64,000 nucleotides of DNA from Inonotus obliquus (lineage: Eukaryota; Basidiomycota; Agaricomycetes; Hymenochaetales; Hymenochaetaceae): NCBI GenBank assembly GCA_032164295.1, contig JAJHTX010000005.1:1116001-1180000 (forward strand), written 5' to 3'. The notes beneath the pieces are model-generated. The model was given only the letters and a program-made list of their open reading frames with translations. It searched no databases and was not told the origin of the DNA. Below, piece by piece: positions 1 to 12,304 of the stretch (within the stretch, counting starts at the first letter, position 1; each line of letters opens with the position of its first letter). The position numbers were made by a program, and so were the translations under genes.

Positions 1-330
1 AAGCCTTCCGTACAGTTGTATTCGGTTCATAGTTCATTACAATGAATCGTCTCCTAATCATAATGTCCGATTGTCCCTTGACGATTGCTGAGTATGTTAT
101 TTCCTTCAGTATCTCTCGAAGTAGCCTTTCTGCTATCTCATGTGCTGGTCTACATATGCTACAATACTGTAACACTCCTGGTCTTGGTGTTGCTGGTATT
201 ATTGGCTGTTGTAGTGCTCGTGTAACCGCATTCAACCTTTCCTGTATCCAATTCATATTGGAGTTACTTCGGTTATCAATCAGGCTTAGTAATAGTGAAT
301 TGTATTGCTTTTCTAACAAATAGCATCTTT
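1..330 (-). CDS. Open frame after the chromodomain of Gypsy element G1 (partial)
   Basis: This minus-strand frame stays open from about 330 to the window edge, roughly 108 codons, one nucleotide back (-1) from the chromodomain frame that stops at 313. It encodes a Gln/Arg-rich stretch with a small Cys pair (CSIC near 170-150) and a helix-like tail containing ERLLREILKEI. Two readings fit: a single-base indel that separated the pol C-terminus from its tail, or a separate overlapping ORF at the 3' end of the element. No domain is recognised. The 3' LTR of G1 would lie to the left of the window. Confidence 0.35.
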
Positions 331-1588
331 GGCATGCATTAGGTTCTCAACTGGTTCCCAAGTGCGTTGCTCTGCTGGGTAACCTTTCCAATGTACTAAG
401 AACTTCCACTTATCCCGTTGTACCTTGATGTCGACTACTTTCTCCACTTCGTATTCGGTAGTTCCTTCGACTATCTTGGGTGGAGGCGGCGGTTCTTGTT
501 GCTGCCCGGAATACTTTGGTTTATAGTAAGGCGAAAGCAACACTTCATTGAAGACAGGATGTATTCGTCCTTTCCAAGTCCGAGGTATTTGTAGTTCATA
601 GGCTGAAGCTCCAACCTTCTTGATCACTTTGAAGGGTCCATAGCATTTTTCAGACAACTTCTTCATGGGACGTAGAGGAGTTAGGTTGGTATTTTTGAGC
701 ATAACTTGATCTCCTGGTTGATACTCGATGGACTGTCCCTTGCTCCGGTCATAGAATCTCTTCATGGTAGCTGCTGCCTTCTTTAACACTGCCTCTGTTT
801 CCGTCCTTATCTGCTCCATTCTTTTTGCAAATTGGTCCGCTGATTCGTTCATTACTTCTTGTCTGGGGTATGTACTTTTGTTGGAGTGTCTGCCATGATT
901 AACGAAGAATGGTGACATGCCCATAGACAATTGTTCCTGGTCATTGTAACTGAATTTGGCCAAGGCTAGCCAATCTGCCCAGTCCGTCTGATGATGGTTG
1001 ATGAAGATGCGGAGATACTGTTCAATTTCTTGGTTAATCCTCTCCGTCTGTCCATCTGTTTAAGGGTGATAAGCTGTGGACGGGTTGCCTGTGATTCCTA
1101 GGAGTTTGTAGAGGTCCTTCATGAAGCTGGATACAAACTGAGGGCCCCGGTCGCTGATAACCTTTTCTGGAATACCATGGAGTTTGAATACATGATCGCG
1201 CAGTGTTTGAGCAATGCCTTCTGAAGTTACTTCTGTCGTTGTTGGTATGGCATGAACTTGTTTGCTGAAACGATCGATAATTACACAGATGGCATTGTAT
1301 CCTTGCGATTCAGGTAATTCTCCAATCAGATCTATGGAGATCACCTTCCATGGTTCCGTTGGTATTTCATTTGGTACCAGTGGTGCTGCCGGTTTGACTC
1401 AACGAGGTTTCATCCTTTGACAGGTGTCGCATCCTGTTACATATTCTTGAACATCATGTTGGATTTCTGGCCACCAGTAGTTTCGTGTGATTAATTCCTG
1501 AGTTTTGTATCTCCCTGGATGTCCTGCTAGTGGAGAATCGTGATGCTGGTGTATAATGTCTTCGCGCAACTGTCTATCTTTGGGGATG
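313..1588 (-). pseudogene. G1 Ty3/Gypsy pol: integrase core and chromodomain, broken
   Basis: Read on the minus strand from 1588 down, this is the retroviral-type integrase of a chromovirus. The HHCC zinc-binding end (HDSPLAGHPG, then CDTCQR) lies near 1560-1420. The DDE core follows, with IDLIGELPES at its start and ISDRGPQF near 1150. The C-terminal chromodomain (EVEKVVDIK, HWKGYP, WEPVENL) lies near 450-340. A TAA interrupts the frame near 1061 (HP*TDG where HPQTDG is expected). The frame is also broken around 1400, where CQRMKPR is followed by a stop. The 5' part of the integrase continues at 19075-19183 on the far side of G3. Chromodomains of this kind target insertion to heterochromatin in related elements; this copy is not functional. 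Confidence 0.85.
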
Positions 1589-3339
1589 TGTTATGCAAAA
1601 CGACAGGTTCAGGAGTACTTGAATGGAGTCAGGGTCTCTCACACCAGAGCTTAGGATACACTGCCTCAAACGTCGAAGACTTAGACAACGACGGAGACGA
1701 TCACGCAGGCTAAGAGATGGTGGTGGTAAGAAGATATATTAAAGTTAGTACAGATAATAAGTAAATACCTAAGGGATGGTGGTGGTAAGAAGAATAGTGA
1801 GACGGGGTACAAATGAGTCAGACTATCTACTTATATACACACCGGTTGTGGGAAGATATTACTCTAAGAAGAATATTAGTAAGGGAGGAAATAGAATGTT
1901 ACGGAACGTTCCGGTGAAGAGAACTACGTGCAGCTGAGCTCGGTATCAAGCCTGGTATCCCATTCTATGCTTACCCCATGCTGCGGTACAGTCCCATCTA
2001 CACCTTCCAGTATCCACCAGCACACCCAGAGAAACTGTCGGTCCCATTTCTCAAGATACCAAACGCCGAGAGTACCGGTACCGAGCGCCAAGAAACCCGG
2101 TACCGAGAATACCGAGAGTACCGAGTGCCGAGAAACCTGGTACCGAGACAAATTGACAATTCGACATGCTCTTATAACATGGATCAGACGTCTCCCTCTC
2201 TGGTATTCATTCCTGATGGTTGGACTATGCATACCGGTTCTTTGGGAAAGCTCAGGGTCAGTATCTGTTAAGGTTTTCAGGTCCGGTACCACCAGGAACG
2301 TGTCGGTATCAATCAGCAGGGGTGCAGATCTCTTGTCCTGAGGACTTTTCATCCAGGGATACTATATGCTACGTTTTTATTAGTATCTTGTCCTCCCTAA
2401 CCCTTTCTTGTTGTCCCCCTGATGGCGCTGCAATGTTCACTTTCCTTGTTACATTTTTCTTCAGACTTTTCTTTGTTTTGATCTTCCTTTCTACTTTCTC
2501 CTTTTGGATTTATGAGCTAACTACGGTACAGTAGTATAAATATCTCCTCCTGTACGTAGTAGCTCTCCAGGTAATCTTAGGAGCTAGCCTCTAGCATGAG
2601 GGCTCAGGTTTCCTCACCCCCTTCTTAGTCTCATCTCAGCTTCGTCTCAAGTTCCATCCCAGTTCTGCCCTAGTGAACCTTCAGAGTTAGCCTCCCGTGC
2701 GAGGGCTCAGGTTTACTTCCCAGCACAGTCGACACCTTCAGCTACCAGTCTCCCCCATCCTGTCTCTTGCTATACTGCCCCGTGCTAGTTGTTTTCTTGC
2801 AGTACCGACGTGTACTGACATTTTTCCCACGGTACCGACCTTTTGTTATCCTTTGTATTCTGCACGTCACCCTTTTGTTTCTGTACTGATCTTCTTGTTT
2901 GACAACATACCTTCATGTACCGACCCCTTTGTTTCTGTACCGACCTGTACCGAGGTTTTTCCCACGGTATTAGACTCTTGTTTTGCTACGTTCTCTCTCA
3001 TACCGACCTGTACCGAAGTTTTTCCCATGTTCTAAACTGTCCTTTTCATACCAGAATCACATACTCTTTGCTTCTGGCCCATCCATTCACTCCCCCATTT
3101 CATAGACAACAAGTACTGTGAGCGTACTGGTTAAGTACCGGCACGTATTAGCCCTCCCCCACTTAAAACCATACACCCCTCGTCTCGGTATTATGGTACC
3201 GGACGCGATCTCGAACATTTACCGGTAAAGAGCAACTAAGCATGATGAATAATAAGGATGAGTAAGCTTATACAGAAAAGGAAGATGACAAATAAGAAAT
3301 TAAGTAAGCAAGGGAAAAGGAAAAGTTCAAGTTCTAACA
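1589..3339 (-). repeat. 3' LTR of G3, split by element A
   Basis: LTR sequence lies at 1589-1914 and 3226-3339 and matches the 5' LTR of the same element (17399-19074) and the G2/G4 LTRs. The minus-strand start TGTTAGAACTTG is at 3339 and the end GCATAACA is at 1589. A run of C residues at 3343-3350, read as a G-rich polypurine tract on the minus strand, abuts the LTR as expected. Compared with the G4 LTR, most differences are CG to TG or CA changes. Confidence 0.85.
1915..3221 (+). mobile_element. Element A copy 1: LTR-like, 1307 bp, no coding
   Basis: Insertion into the 3' LTR of G3 with a 4-bp target duplication CCGG (1911-1914 and 3222-3225). It starts TGAAGAG and ends ACATTTA, one change away from the TG...CA ends of an LTR. 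A second copy at 31521-32827 has exactly the same length and its own TSD. TATAAATA lies at 2535-2542. The sequence is dense in TACCG and GTACCG words. The last 90 bp resemble the end of element B. There are several open frames of about 100 codons, but they overlap on both strands and match no family I know, so I treat A as a solo LTR or non-autonomous element. Confidence 0.75.
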
Positions 3340-3371
3340 TTACCCCCCCCTTTAAGGCTTGATCATTCTGA

Positions 3372-6300
3372 TCAAGGAGCAAATCTATGGTTTTCGTGGT
3401 GCTTTGGGATGTTTCTCGTAAAACTCCTTGATTGCCTCTTCAGTGTTCGCCAAGTCTTCTTCAGGCTGCCACGTTGGGTCTTTGTATCCTTCCTATTTGA
3501 CCAAGAATTGAAGCTTTCGTCGATGGATACGTGAGTCCAGTATCTCTTCGACTTCATACTCCTCTTCATTGTTGACAATCACAGGAGGTTTAGGTGGTGG
3601 GTGTTTCTGAGACTCGAAGATTGGTTTGATTGCAGGTTTGAGCAATGTCTTGTTGAACACAGGGTGTACCTTTTTTCATGAGCGGGGAAGCTTAAGGCGA
3701 TAAGCACTAGCTCCAACCTTTTCTATGATCTTGTATGGTCCGAACCACTTGTCCTCAAGTTTAGCTGTCGGCGTAGACGTTTTAAGATTGCGTCCGTCTA
3801 AGAAAACCTTGTCGCCCTGCTTATACTCCACGGATGCGCCCGCATGTCTGTCACGGAACCTTTTCATGTCTTTTGCCGCCTGTTTGAGATTCTTCTGAGC
3901 TAACTCATGAACTTCTTTGATATGTTTAGCGAAGTCTTCTGCGGAGAAGTTGGAAGATGATGTCACAACATCTGTGAAGCCCGTCGGATGTATGCCCATA
4001 TTAACGAAGAATGGGGAGAGTTTTGTCGCAGAGTGTTCCCTATTGTTGTATGCAAACTCTGTGAGAGGAAGCCAGTCAACCCAATCCGATTGTCTGTGGT
4101 TGACGTACAGGCAAAGATATTGTTCAAGTTCTTGATTTACTTGCTCTGTCTGTCCATCCGTCTGGGGGTGATATGCTGTCGATGGATTTCCTTGGATGCA
4201 TAGTAACTTGTACAATTCTTTCATCATTTTTGCCTCGAACTGGGTTCCTTGATCATGGATGATCTTTCGCAGTAGCCCATAAAGCCTGAAGACATGATCC
4301 CGATATATCCTTGCCATCCCTTCCGAGGTTAACTTCGTCGTTGTCAGAATCACATGCATCTGTTTACTGAACCTGTCCACTATGACACAGATTGCATTAT
4401 GTCTACTCGACTCTAGAAGTTCCCCAATCAGATCTACCGTAACCACTTGCCAAGGTGCCTCAGGTATCTCGTTTGGGTGTAAGACACGTCGTTTTGCCGT
4501 TCTGACTGCTTTTGTCCGTTGGCACTTGTTGCATCCTCACACATAGCTTCTGACATCTGCAAACATCATTGGCTACCAGAAGTCATGTCTGACCAGTTCG
4601 ACCGTCTTTGATGATCCTGGATGTCCTGCCCATGGTGAGTCATGACAAACCTAGAAGACCTTGTCTCACATTTCATCCGGCACGAAGATCCTTCCATCCT
4701 TCTGTAGCATCCCACCTTCTGTCGTTACTCCTTTAGGCACTTCCTCCCTCATCAGACCCTCTTATGCTTTCTTAATCTTGTCCCTTAGTACTGTCAGATT
4801 GCCGGTGGTAAGGGCTTGAACTAGCCATTCATTCTTGATGAAGACAATGTCTTTGTTGTCCTCTTTTCCTTCATTAAACCCTGCTCGCTGTGATAACAGA
4901 TCAGCCTTTCCCATTGACGTTCCTGGTTTGTGTACTAATACAAAGTCGAATTCGGCTAGTTCTGTTCTCCAGCGTGCTTGGCGGTAGTTAAGCTTATGTG
5001 CCTCTTTGAAGTACATGAGGTTTAGGTGATCCGACCAGACCTCAAAGCAATGTTTTGCGCCTAGGAGATATTGTCGCCAGTCTTAAAGTGCTTCCACAAT
5101 TGCTAACATCTCTTTGTCATAGATCTCATAGTTTCGTTCAGCATTGTTGAGTGCTGAGGATCGATATGCCACCAGTTTCCACTTTCCGTCTTCTTGCTGC
5201 TGTAGTAGGACCGCTCCTGTTGCATAATTCAATGAATCGGCTTCTACTCGGTACGGCCAATCATGACTTGGAATAGCAAGTACAGGTGAGCTACATAAGC
5301 GCTCCTTTAGACCTTCAAATGCCTCTCGCTGTTCCTTTCCCCACTTCCACTCAGCTTTGCCTGTCAATGATGTTAGGGGCTTGACGACTTGACTATAGTC
5401 CTTGATAAATCGTCGTAACCAATTCCCGAAGCCTAGAATCCTTTGTAACTCTGTAACATTCTTTGGCACTGGCCAGTTCCTAACTGCATCGCTCTTCTTC
5501 AGGTCTATCTTGAGTTCTCCACAACCAATAATATGTCCGAGGTATTTGACTCGATCGACCTCGAATTCACATTTCTGAGGTTTAAGGAACAGGCAATTAT
5601 CACGAAGTCGCTTGAATACTTCTCGTACCAGCTGATGATGTTCGGCATTGTTGGAGGAGAATATGAGGATATCATCGAGGTAAATGATGATTCTTCCTTC
5701 ATGTATCAGATCTCTGAAGATGTCGTTCATAAATCCTTGGAATGTAGCTGGGGCATTGGTTAATCCGAAGAATATAACCATTGGTTTGAATAAGCCTAGG
5801 TTTGTTCTAAAGGTGGCCTTCCACTCATCTTCTTCCCGAATACATATGTTGTAGTACCCCCAACGTACGTCTAACTTGGTGAAGATTCTCGCCTCCTTGA
5901 CTTTATTGACTAGTTCTTGGATAAGCAGAAGAGGGTATTTGTTTTTAATCGTTCTCTCATTAAGCTTTTGGTAGTCTTGGATTGCGCGAAGTGAGCTGTC
6001 TTCCTTCTTGATGAAGAAGAAGGGGGATGCCATCGGCGATTTCGATTTGCGGATTCGTCCAGATGCTAAGTTTTCCTCAATGAAGTCCTTCAACGCCCCC
6101 TATTCCTTTAGGTTTAACAGATATACTTTGCAATCGTTAGGTTTGAAATCCGGCTTTAGGTCGATCGCATGGTCCCAAGGACGATGTTCAGGAAGCTTTT
6201 CGATGCTCTCTTCACTGAATACATCTTCAAAGTCATCAAGGTATGTTGGCCAATCTCGAACTGTCCTGGCTTCTCGGTTATGTACTATCGCAGTCGCTTC

Positions 6301-6550
6301 TGGAATTCGATTCTGCTGACAACCAAGGGGGCAACGTGTGAATTCAATCTTCCCTGTAGTCCAGTCTATCTCCGGATTGTGCTTGGTAAGACAGTCATGT
6401 CCCAGGAAGATGTCGCAGTGAGCCAAGTGGGTAATGGCTAGACAAATTGCTTCGGTATGTTGTCCAAAAACCATTTCCAACTCAACGTAGTAGGTCATTA
6501 TTCCTCCTGTGTTGAGAGTACCATCTGCATTGAAGACTATCATAGGGCGT
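3372..6550 (-). pseudogene. G3 pol: reverse transcriptase, RNase H, integrase, chromodomain, broken
   Basis: Minus-strand pol from the B(a) edge downwards. The protease tail and RT start lie at 6550-6100. RT with the active-site motif YLDDILIF (near 5670) and RNase H (ADSLNYATGAVLL, YDKEMLAIVEAL) lie at 6093-5083. The spacer is at 5016-4762, and the integrase core at 4446-3676 (VTVDLIGELLES, HDQGTQFEAK, HPQTDGQTEQVNQE). A C-terminal chromodomain lies at about 3570-3400. In-frame stops occur near 6097, 5080 and 4760. In the chromodomain the conserved Trp before EGY is replaced by TAG. Order and motifs match G4, which is open over the same region. Confidence 0.85.
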
Positions 6551-8280
6551 TGAATGTGCAAGAACGCGGCCGGTATCAGAAGTACCGGACGAGGGGGGTA
6601 CAATTTAGATGCGTTGGGAGGGCCGGTACATGGCGGTACTAAGTCATACAGTCACAGACAAGTCGTCGAGAGAGAATAGTAGGGCCTGGCTGGATTGATG
6701 AGTACAGGAGGCTATAGGTGACCGCTCAAGAGGAGAGGTATCAGGAGACAATCAATACCGAGACGAATCCGTCGATACCAAGTCGTCTGGTGTCCGGTAT
6801 CACGGTAGAGAGAACGAAGCAGTAGAGAAGGCGAGCTGAGGAGGTGTTTCTGATGGGACTGGTCGTGAGACGAGAGACGAGGGCGACAAAGACGAGAACG
6901 ACGACTACCGGTATCGATACCGGTGACTACGAGACGAGACGAACGAACGGGGACTTGAACGAGATGAGCAAAACCCGGACCTTCACTCTGGAAGTTCCTC
7001 TCAGATTAGCTGGTTTGCTACAGTAGAACATGCAGGCTATAAATACCATAATACCGTAGCCATTCAAGATACCAAATGGAGGGTTTTTACAAGTCGAATC
7101 ATACCGTAATCCGGTACAAGAAATGGAACATAAAGTCGAATTGAATGTAAAATTACAATCAGGGGAAACATAAGATGATGAATGAATAAGAAGTTTTATC
7201 AGGGGGTAGCTAAGAATAGGGTGGGACGAGACAAGAACCCAATGAAAACTCACGACGAGTGATACCGAGGTAGGGCGGCGATACCGACGTCGACCAGCAC
7301 TAAATTAAGGACGTGTCTCAAGCTACTGCATGGGCGCTCCTGGCGATGTCCCTGTCGTAGGAGAAGCACGTCATCCTGATTTACCTTTGTTCCGGTATCA
7401 TGATCCGTGCGGCGTCAGTCTGGGCGTCTACCGATCGATTGGACGGCGTGCTCCGATGTTGACGTGTCGGTACAACCCAACCTTGGCAATGGGGTACTCT
7501 ACCGCTCGGTACCAATCAGTACCCTGGGATCGTCCCTGAGCATCAACGAGATCGCTCTAGCCCCTCGATATCGACCGGTACGCGTTGCCTGACTCGACTG
7601 GGCATTGCTTGGCTTCCCCTCCGAGTCGGATCGATGGCCTCCTCCGAGATCGAAGCAGCGTATGGCGGACTTGATTCATTTCCCAACCTTCCTCTCGACG
7701 TAGATCTCCGAGGGCGTGGTCTCGACCTAGCACACGTTACGAACTCCGGTACCGGAGCGGACCATCGGTATCAACACCGGTATCGTCGGTATCGATACTT
7801 GGCGGTTCGGAAGGGCATACCGTCGGACTTGGAGCTTCGATCATGATCCAACTCTTCGCAGCAACGTATGGCAGACCGATCGCAGCTTTGTGAGCCTTTT
7901 CCTCTGGTATGGGCTGTCGAGGGCGTAGTATCGACTAGATGTGGACTATTAATCGTCGGTATTAGGATGGGTGGACGGTACGGTATCGGTATCATCGGTA
8001 TCGAAGTCTGGTGGTTCGGTACTGTGATGGAAGACAGGCGTAGGGATTGGTGATTCGGTATTGGCGCAGAAGTGGACCAGTTCTCAATCGTTCTTAGCCT
8101 TGTCGAATTGCAGAAGCCTCGTACTTTGTTGGAACCGCAGGCGTAGATAGGACGGCAGAAGTACCGTGGTCCGAAGAGAAGTAAGAAGCGGTAGAATCGC
8201 AGAAGTATTGTTAATTGGAAGAAGCGGTAGAATCGCAGAATTAAGCCCATATCGATCGTAGCCTCTGGTATTACTCTTTA
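6551..8280 (-). mobile_element. Element B(a): 1730-bp LTR-like insertion in G3 pol
   Basis: Clean insertion with 4-bp target duplication GCGT (6547-6550 and 8281-8284). The + strand begins TGAATGTGC and ends CTCTTTA; the opposite strand reads TAAAGAG...CACATTCA and aligns with the ends of element A. The insertion separates the protease codons RYIR from RPMIVFNADGT of G3. It contains the perfect 18-bp palindrome ACCGGTATCGATACCGGT at 6907-6924, TATAAATA at 7038-7045, and many CGGTATCG-type words, densest at 7745-7800 and 7975-8005. No protein family is seen. Strand is assigned relative to element A. Confidence 0.8.
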
Positions 8281-8720
8281 GCGTATATACCTATTTCTAG
8301 GAAGGTTGTGCTTGAGTACAAATTCCTCATCGATATAGGAGCCAGTGCAGCCAGAGTCAACTAGGGCTCGTGCCTTCTCTAAGAAATCCCCAGGGTATTT
8401 AGGTAGGCTAACCATACAGAGGATCACTTCTATCTCCAATTGCCTCCTATTCGATCCTCGTGTGAATTGTGGGTGCTTCTGGAAATAGGCTTCTTCAAAG
8501 TCCTCTATGTCATTCTCCATGAGCTCTTCTTCTTCTGTGGGTATCACGTCAGTCAAGATTTCGTGGTAAGGTGCAGCGTCATTGTGTTTCAAATCTCTAA
8601 TGTAGTATACAGACGATGAGTCATGGAATATGTGTGACAAAATGAAATCTTGTGAAGTTCGACCAGTTGTCCCGACAACTACTTCTGGTCCTTGGTAAAA
8701 TCCTCCGCTCTCCTTTCTTT
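8281..8720 (-). pseudogene. G3 pol N-terminus: aspartic protease
   Basis: Minus-strand frame ending at B(a). It begins in an overlap with the end of gag, in the -1 frame, and runs through HIFHDSSSVYYIRDLKH to the protease active site LVDSGCTGS near 8360-8340 (the DSG form of the retroviral Asp-Thr/Ser-Gly triad). It stops being pol at 8281, where B(a) enters. In G4 the same region is uninterrupted. The frame itself is open here; the gene is broken by the insertion. Confidence 0.8.
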
Positions 8721-9253
8721 ATTGACATCCTCCATATCAGCTTGCACAACTTGCAACTCCTCGGGACCTTGGTCGACTGATTGAAAGGCGCTCTCTGTCA
8801 TCCTTCCCAGTTCATCTGCAAAGAGCTGGCACATCTCTGGTTCCCATGCCATTATTGTTGCCTGCACAATCTGCTCCTTTCTAGGGCATTTGGCTGCGAT
8901 GTGTCCTGGTGTTCCACAGGCCTAGCAGTTAAAGCTCCTCTTCACACATTCAACTATGATGTCCATGGGTATGCCCATCCCTGGATGAGTTCCTAGTTTT
9001 GCACCTTGATGATCTTGCCAAACAGGAGGTGTCTGCTGCCGACGTTGCTGTGGCTGTTGGACTTGGGGTGGGTTCCTCATTGGGGTTTGGTTTGGCCAGT
9101 TTAAGCGTGGAGGACCAGTCCTAGTTGTTGAGACTCGACACAACTGTTGCTCAATTCTATCGATGTCAATTGCCTTGGCCTTCCAGCCGTCATAGGTGGT
9201 TGGAACGGTGGCTGAACGCATGACCCCTTTGACGACCTCCAGATTCAGCGCAT
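8679..9253 (-). pseudogene. G3 gag, C-terminal part with zinc knuckle
   Basis: Continues the gag interrupted at 14490 by element X, resuming at ALNLEVVKGV. It encodes the conserved ATVPTTYDGWKAKAIDIDRIEQQL segment, a Gln/Pro-rich linker, and a CCHC zinc knuckle at about 8940-8890 (CGTPGHIAAKC). A TAG directly after the first Cys (NC*ACG) truncates the protein. It ends near 8679 with DFTKDQK and a stop, overlapping the pol frame. Confidence 0.8.
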
Positions 9254-9748
9254 TGTCGTGCTGGAAGGGTATTGGTTGTTGATTCCAACTACACTTCTAC
9301 TGAGTCAACCGGTCTATTTATCTAGACGGGTAGTCTTCCCAGTTGTTCGTTGAAGCTAAGGGCAACTTGTTGTGGCTGGATTGAATCAATTGGTGGGTTA
9401 AGGGATTAGATGTAGAGGGAGAGATGAATCTCTATCCAACTCCTTTCAAACACAAGTGGTGGGTTACTGTGGGTGAGGATCAATAAATTGTCCACACCGA
9501 GGTAGGCAATGACAAACTATACGAGATAGCTGTTCACTGTCTAAGGAAACTCACACACACTTGATATCTCAAGTGGTTAGATATTGACTCAAAGAAACAA
9601 GATACTACCACTGATCACACGATCTAGAGGTAATACAATGACGTGGACTAGTACCAAACTAGTCTGGAGCAACACAGTTACCCAGTCTTCTCTGAGCTGA
9701 GGCCAACTGTCTGCAGGACAATACTTGAACTTAAAGATTGTGTGGCGC

Positions 9749-11480
9749 TAAAGAGTAATACCAGAGGCTACGATCGATATGGGCTTAATTCTGCGATTCT
9801 ACTGCTTCTTCCAATTAACAATACTTCTGTGATTCTACCGCTTCTTACTTCTCTTCGGACCACGGTACTTCTGCCGTCCTATCTACGCCTGCGGTTCCAA
9901 CAAAGTACGAGGCTTCTGCGATTCGACAAGGCTAAGAACGATTGAGAACTGGTTCTGCATACGTTTAGCCAGACTTCTGCGCCAATACCGAATCACCAAT
10001 CCCTACGCCCATCTTCCATCACAGTACCGAACCACCAGACTTCGATACCGATGATACCGATACCGTACCGTCCACCCATCCTGATACCGACGCTTAATAG
10101 TCCACATCTAGTCGGTACTACACCCTCGACAGCCCATACCAGAGGAAAAGGCTCACAAAGCTACGATCGGTCTGCCATACGTTGCTGCGAAGAGTTGGAT
10201 CATGGTCGAAGCTCCCAGTCCGACAGTATGCCCTTCTGAACTGCCATGCATCGATACCGACGATACCGGTGTTGATACCGATGGCCCGCTCCTGTACCGG
10301 AGTTCGTAACGTGTGCTAGGTCGAGACCACGCCCTCGGAGATCTATGTCGAGAGGAAGGTTGGGAAATGAATCAAGTCCACCGTACGCTGCTTCGATCTC
10401 GGAGGAGGCCATCAATCCGACTTGGAGGGGAAGCCAAGCAATGCCCAGTCGAGTCAGGCGACACGTACCGATCGATATCGAGGGGCTCGAGCGATCTCGT
10501 TGATGCTCAGGGACGATCCCAGGGTACTGATTGGTACCGAGCGGTAGAGTACTCCATTGCCAAGGTTGGGTTGTACCGACACGAGCACGCCGTCCGATCG
10601 ATCGGTAGACGCCCAGACTGACGCTGCACGGATCATGATACCGGAACAAAGGTAAATCAGGATGACGTGCTTCTCCTGCTAAGGAGACAACAGGGACATC
10701 GCCAGGAGCGCCCATGCAGTAGCTTGAGACACATCCTTATTTTAGCGCTGGTCGACATCGGTACCGCCGCCCTACCTCGGTATCACTCGTCGTGAGTTTT
10801 CATTGGGTTCTTGTCTCATCCCATCCTATTCTTAGCTACCCCCTGAGAAAACTTCTTATTCATTCATCATCTTATGTTTCCCCTGATTATAATTTTACAT
10901 TCAATTCGACTTTATGTTCCATTTCTTGTACCGGATTGCGGTACGATTTGACATGTAAAAACTCCCCATTTGGTATCTTGAATGGCTATGGTATTATGGT
11001 ATTTATAGCCTGCATGTTCTACTGTAGCAAACCAGCTAATCTGAGAGGAACTTCCAGAGTGAAGGTCCGGGTTTTGCTCATCTCGTTCAAGCCCCCGTTC
11101 GTTCGTCTCGTCTCATAGTCGCCGGTATCGATACCGGTAGTCATCGTTATTGTCTTCGTCGCCCTCGCCTCTCGTCTCATTACTAGTCCCATCAGAAACA
11201 CCCCCTCAGCTTGCCTTCTCTACTGCTTCGTTCTCTCTACCGTGATACCGGACACCAGACGACTCGGTATCGATGGATTCGTCTCGGTATTGATCATCTC
11301 CTGATACCTTGCCTCTTGAGCGGTCACCTATAGCCTCCTATACTCATCAATCTGGCCAGGCCCTACTATTCTCTCTTGACGACTTGTCTGTGACTGTACG
11401 ACTTAGTACCGCCACGTACCGGCCCTCCCAATGCATCTAAATCGTACCCCCCTCGTCCGGTACTTCTGATACCGGCCGCG
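9749..11480 (+). mobile_element. Element B(b), one end damaged, inside X
   Basis: Opposite in orientation to B(a); it begins TAAAGAGTAATACC at 9749. The right end breaks off at CCGGCCGCG (11480) and lacks the terminal TTCTCGCACATTCA seen in B(c). No matching target duplication is visible (GCGC at left, ATGT or GGCC at right), so a deletion or rearrangement occurred here. The core palindrome CCGGTATCGATACCGG is at 11122-11137. Confidence 0.7.
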
Positions 11481-12109
11481 ATGTCAGGCCAGGATATTAC
11501 CTGGACATAAACAATCGTAATATTGGCACGCTTTACACTATCGGAAGCAAGAACATAGTAGGACATCAGAAAGGATAAACAAGAAATATCGGACGTCGCA
11601 GTAACTTGTAATTCTGCACACAAGTTAGCAAATTGAAAGCCGATGGAAAGTGCCAAGCTTACTATCAAGCGTTGAGCACAACTCGTCTAGTAACAAGCAC
11701 TGGTACCCACTCGACCCACTCCTCCTTGATCATTATAGTCGTCTCCACAAATACTCTTCGTGCTATTAAGCATAAAGATCGCAAAGTGTCGAGAAAGTAA
11801 CTCACTGAATCGGGTTAGAGGAAGCGCGACGATATACAAAAGCCAGCCTGAGAAGTTCAGAAGCGTGGCAGAGCAGATGGTGAAGTCGTGCACGAAGTCG
11901 TGAAGGTGGCATTAGAACAAAGAATTGCAGAAAAGGAACTTGAGCGGCGATAGATAAACAAACCATTCTTTATATGGTCATGCTCTAGAAGCAGAAATGA
12001 AGGTTCAAGAACCACCGGTTGCACCATTCATTTGGTCTTATCTGAGAAGCCATCCGATACATCGCTCTGGAAAAACCAAAGACCACAGTCCAGATACCAA
12101 AAACCAAAT

Positions 12110-12290
12110 AAGCCCAAATCGGGTAATCAATTATATCATCTATCACATAATTGATTATATCATCTATCACATAATCGATTATATCATCCATCAGGTCATC
12201 GATTATCTCATCCATTAGGTCATCGATTATATCATTCATTAGGTCATTCATCAAGTCATCGATTAGATCATTGATCAGGTCATCACCTTG
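12110..12290. repeat. 24-bp tandem repeat array
   Basis: About seven imperfect units based on ATTATATCATCYATCANRT with a period of 24 bp, drifting towards the right end. On the minus strand it reads as an Asp/Ile-rich repetitive frame, but that is a by-product of the period being a multiple of three. It lies within element X, in what looks like the upstream part of an LTR. Confidence 0.8.
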
Positions 12291-12304
12291 AACCATATTC
12301 TGGA

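Noticed and set aside
1924..3121. Several 100-140-codon ORFs in element A (and 31352-32521 in A2)
   Set aside because: They overlap on both strands, share no family motif and are not kept equally open in the two copies.
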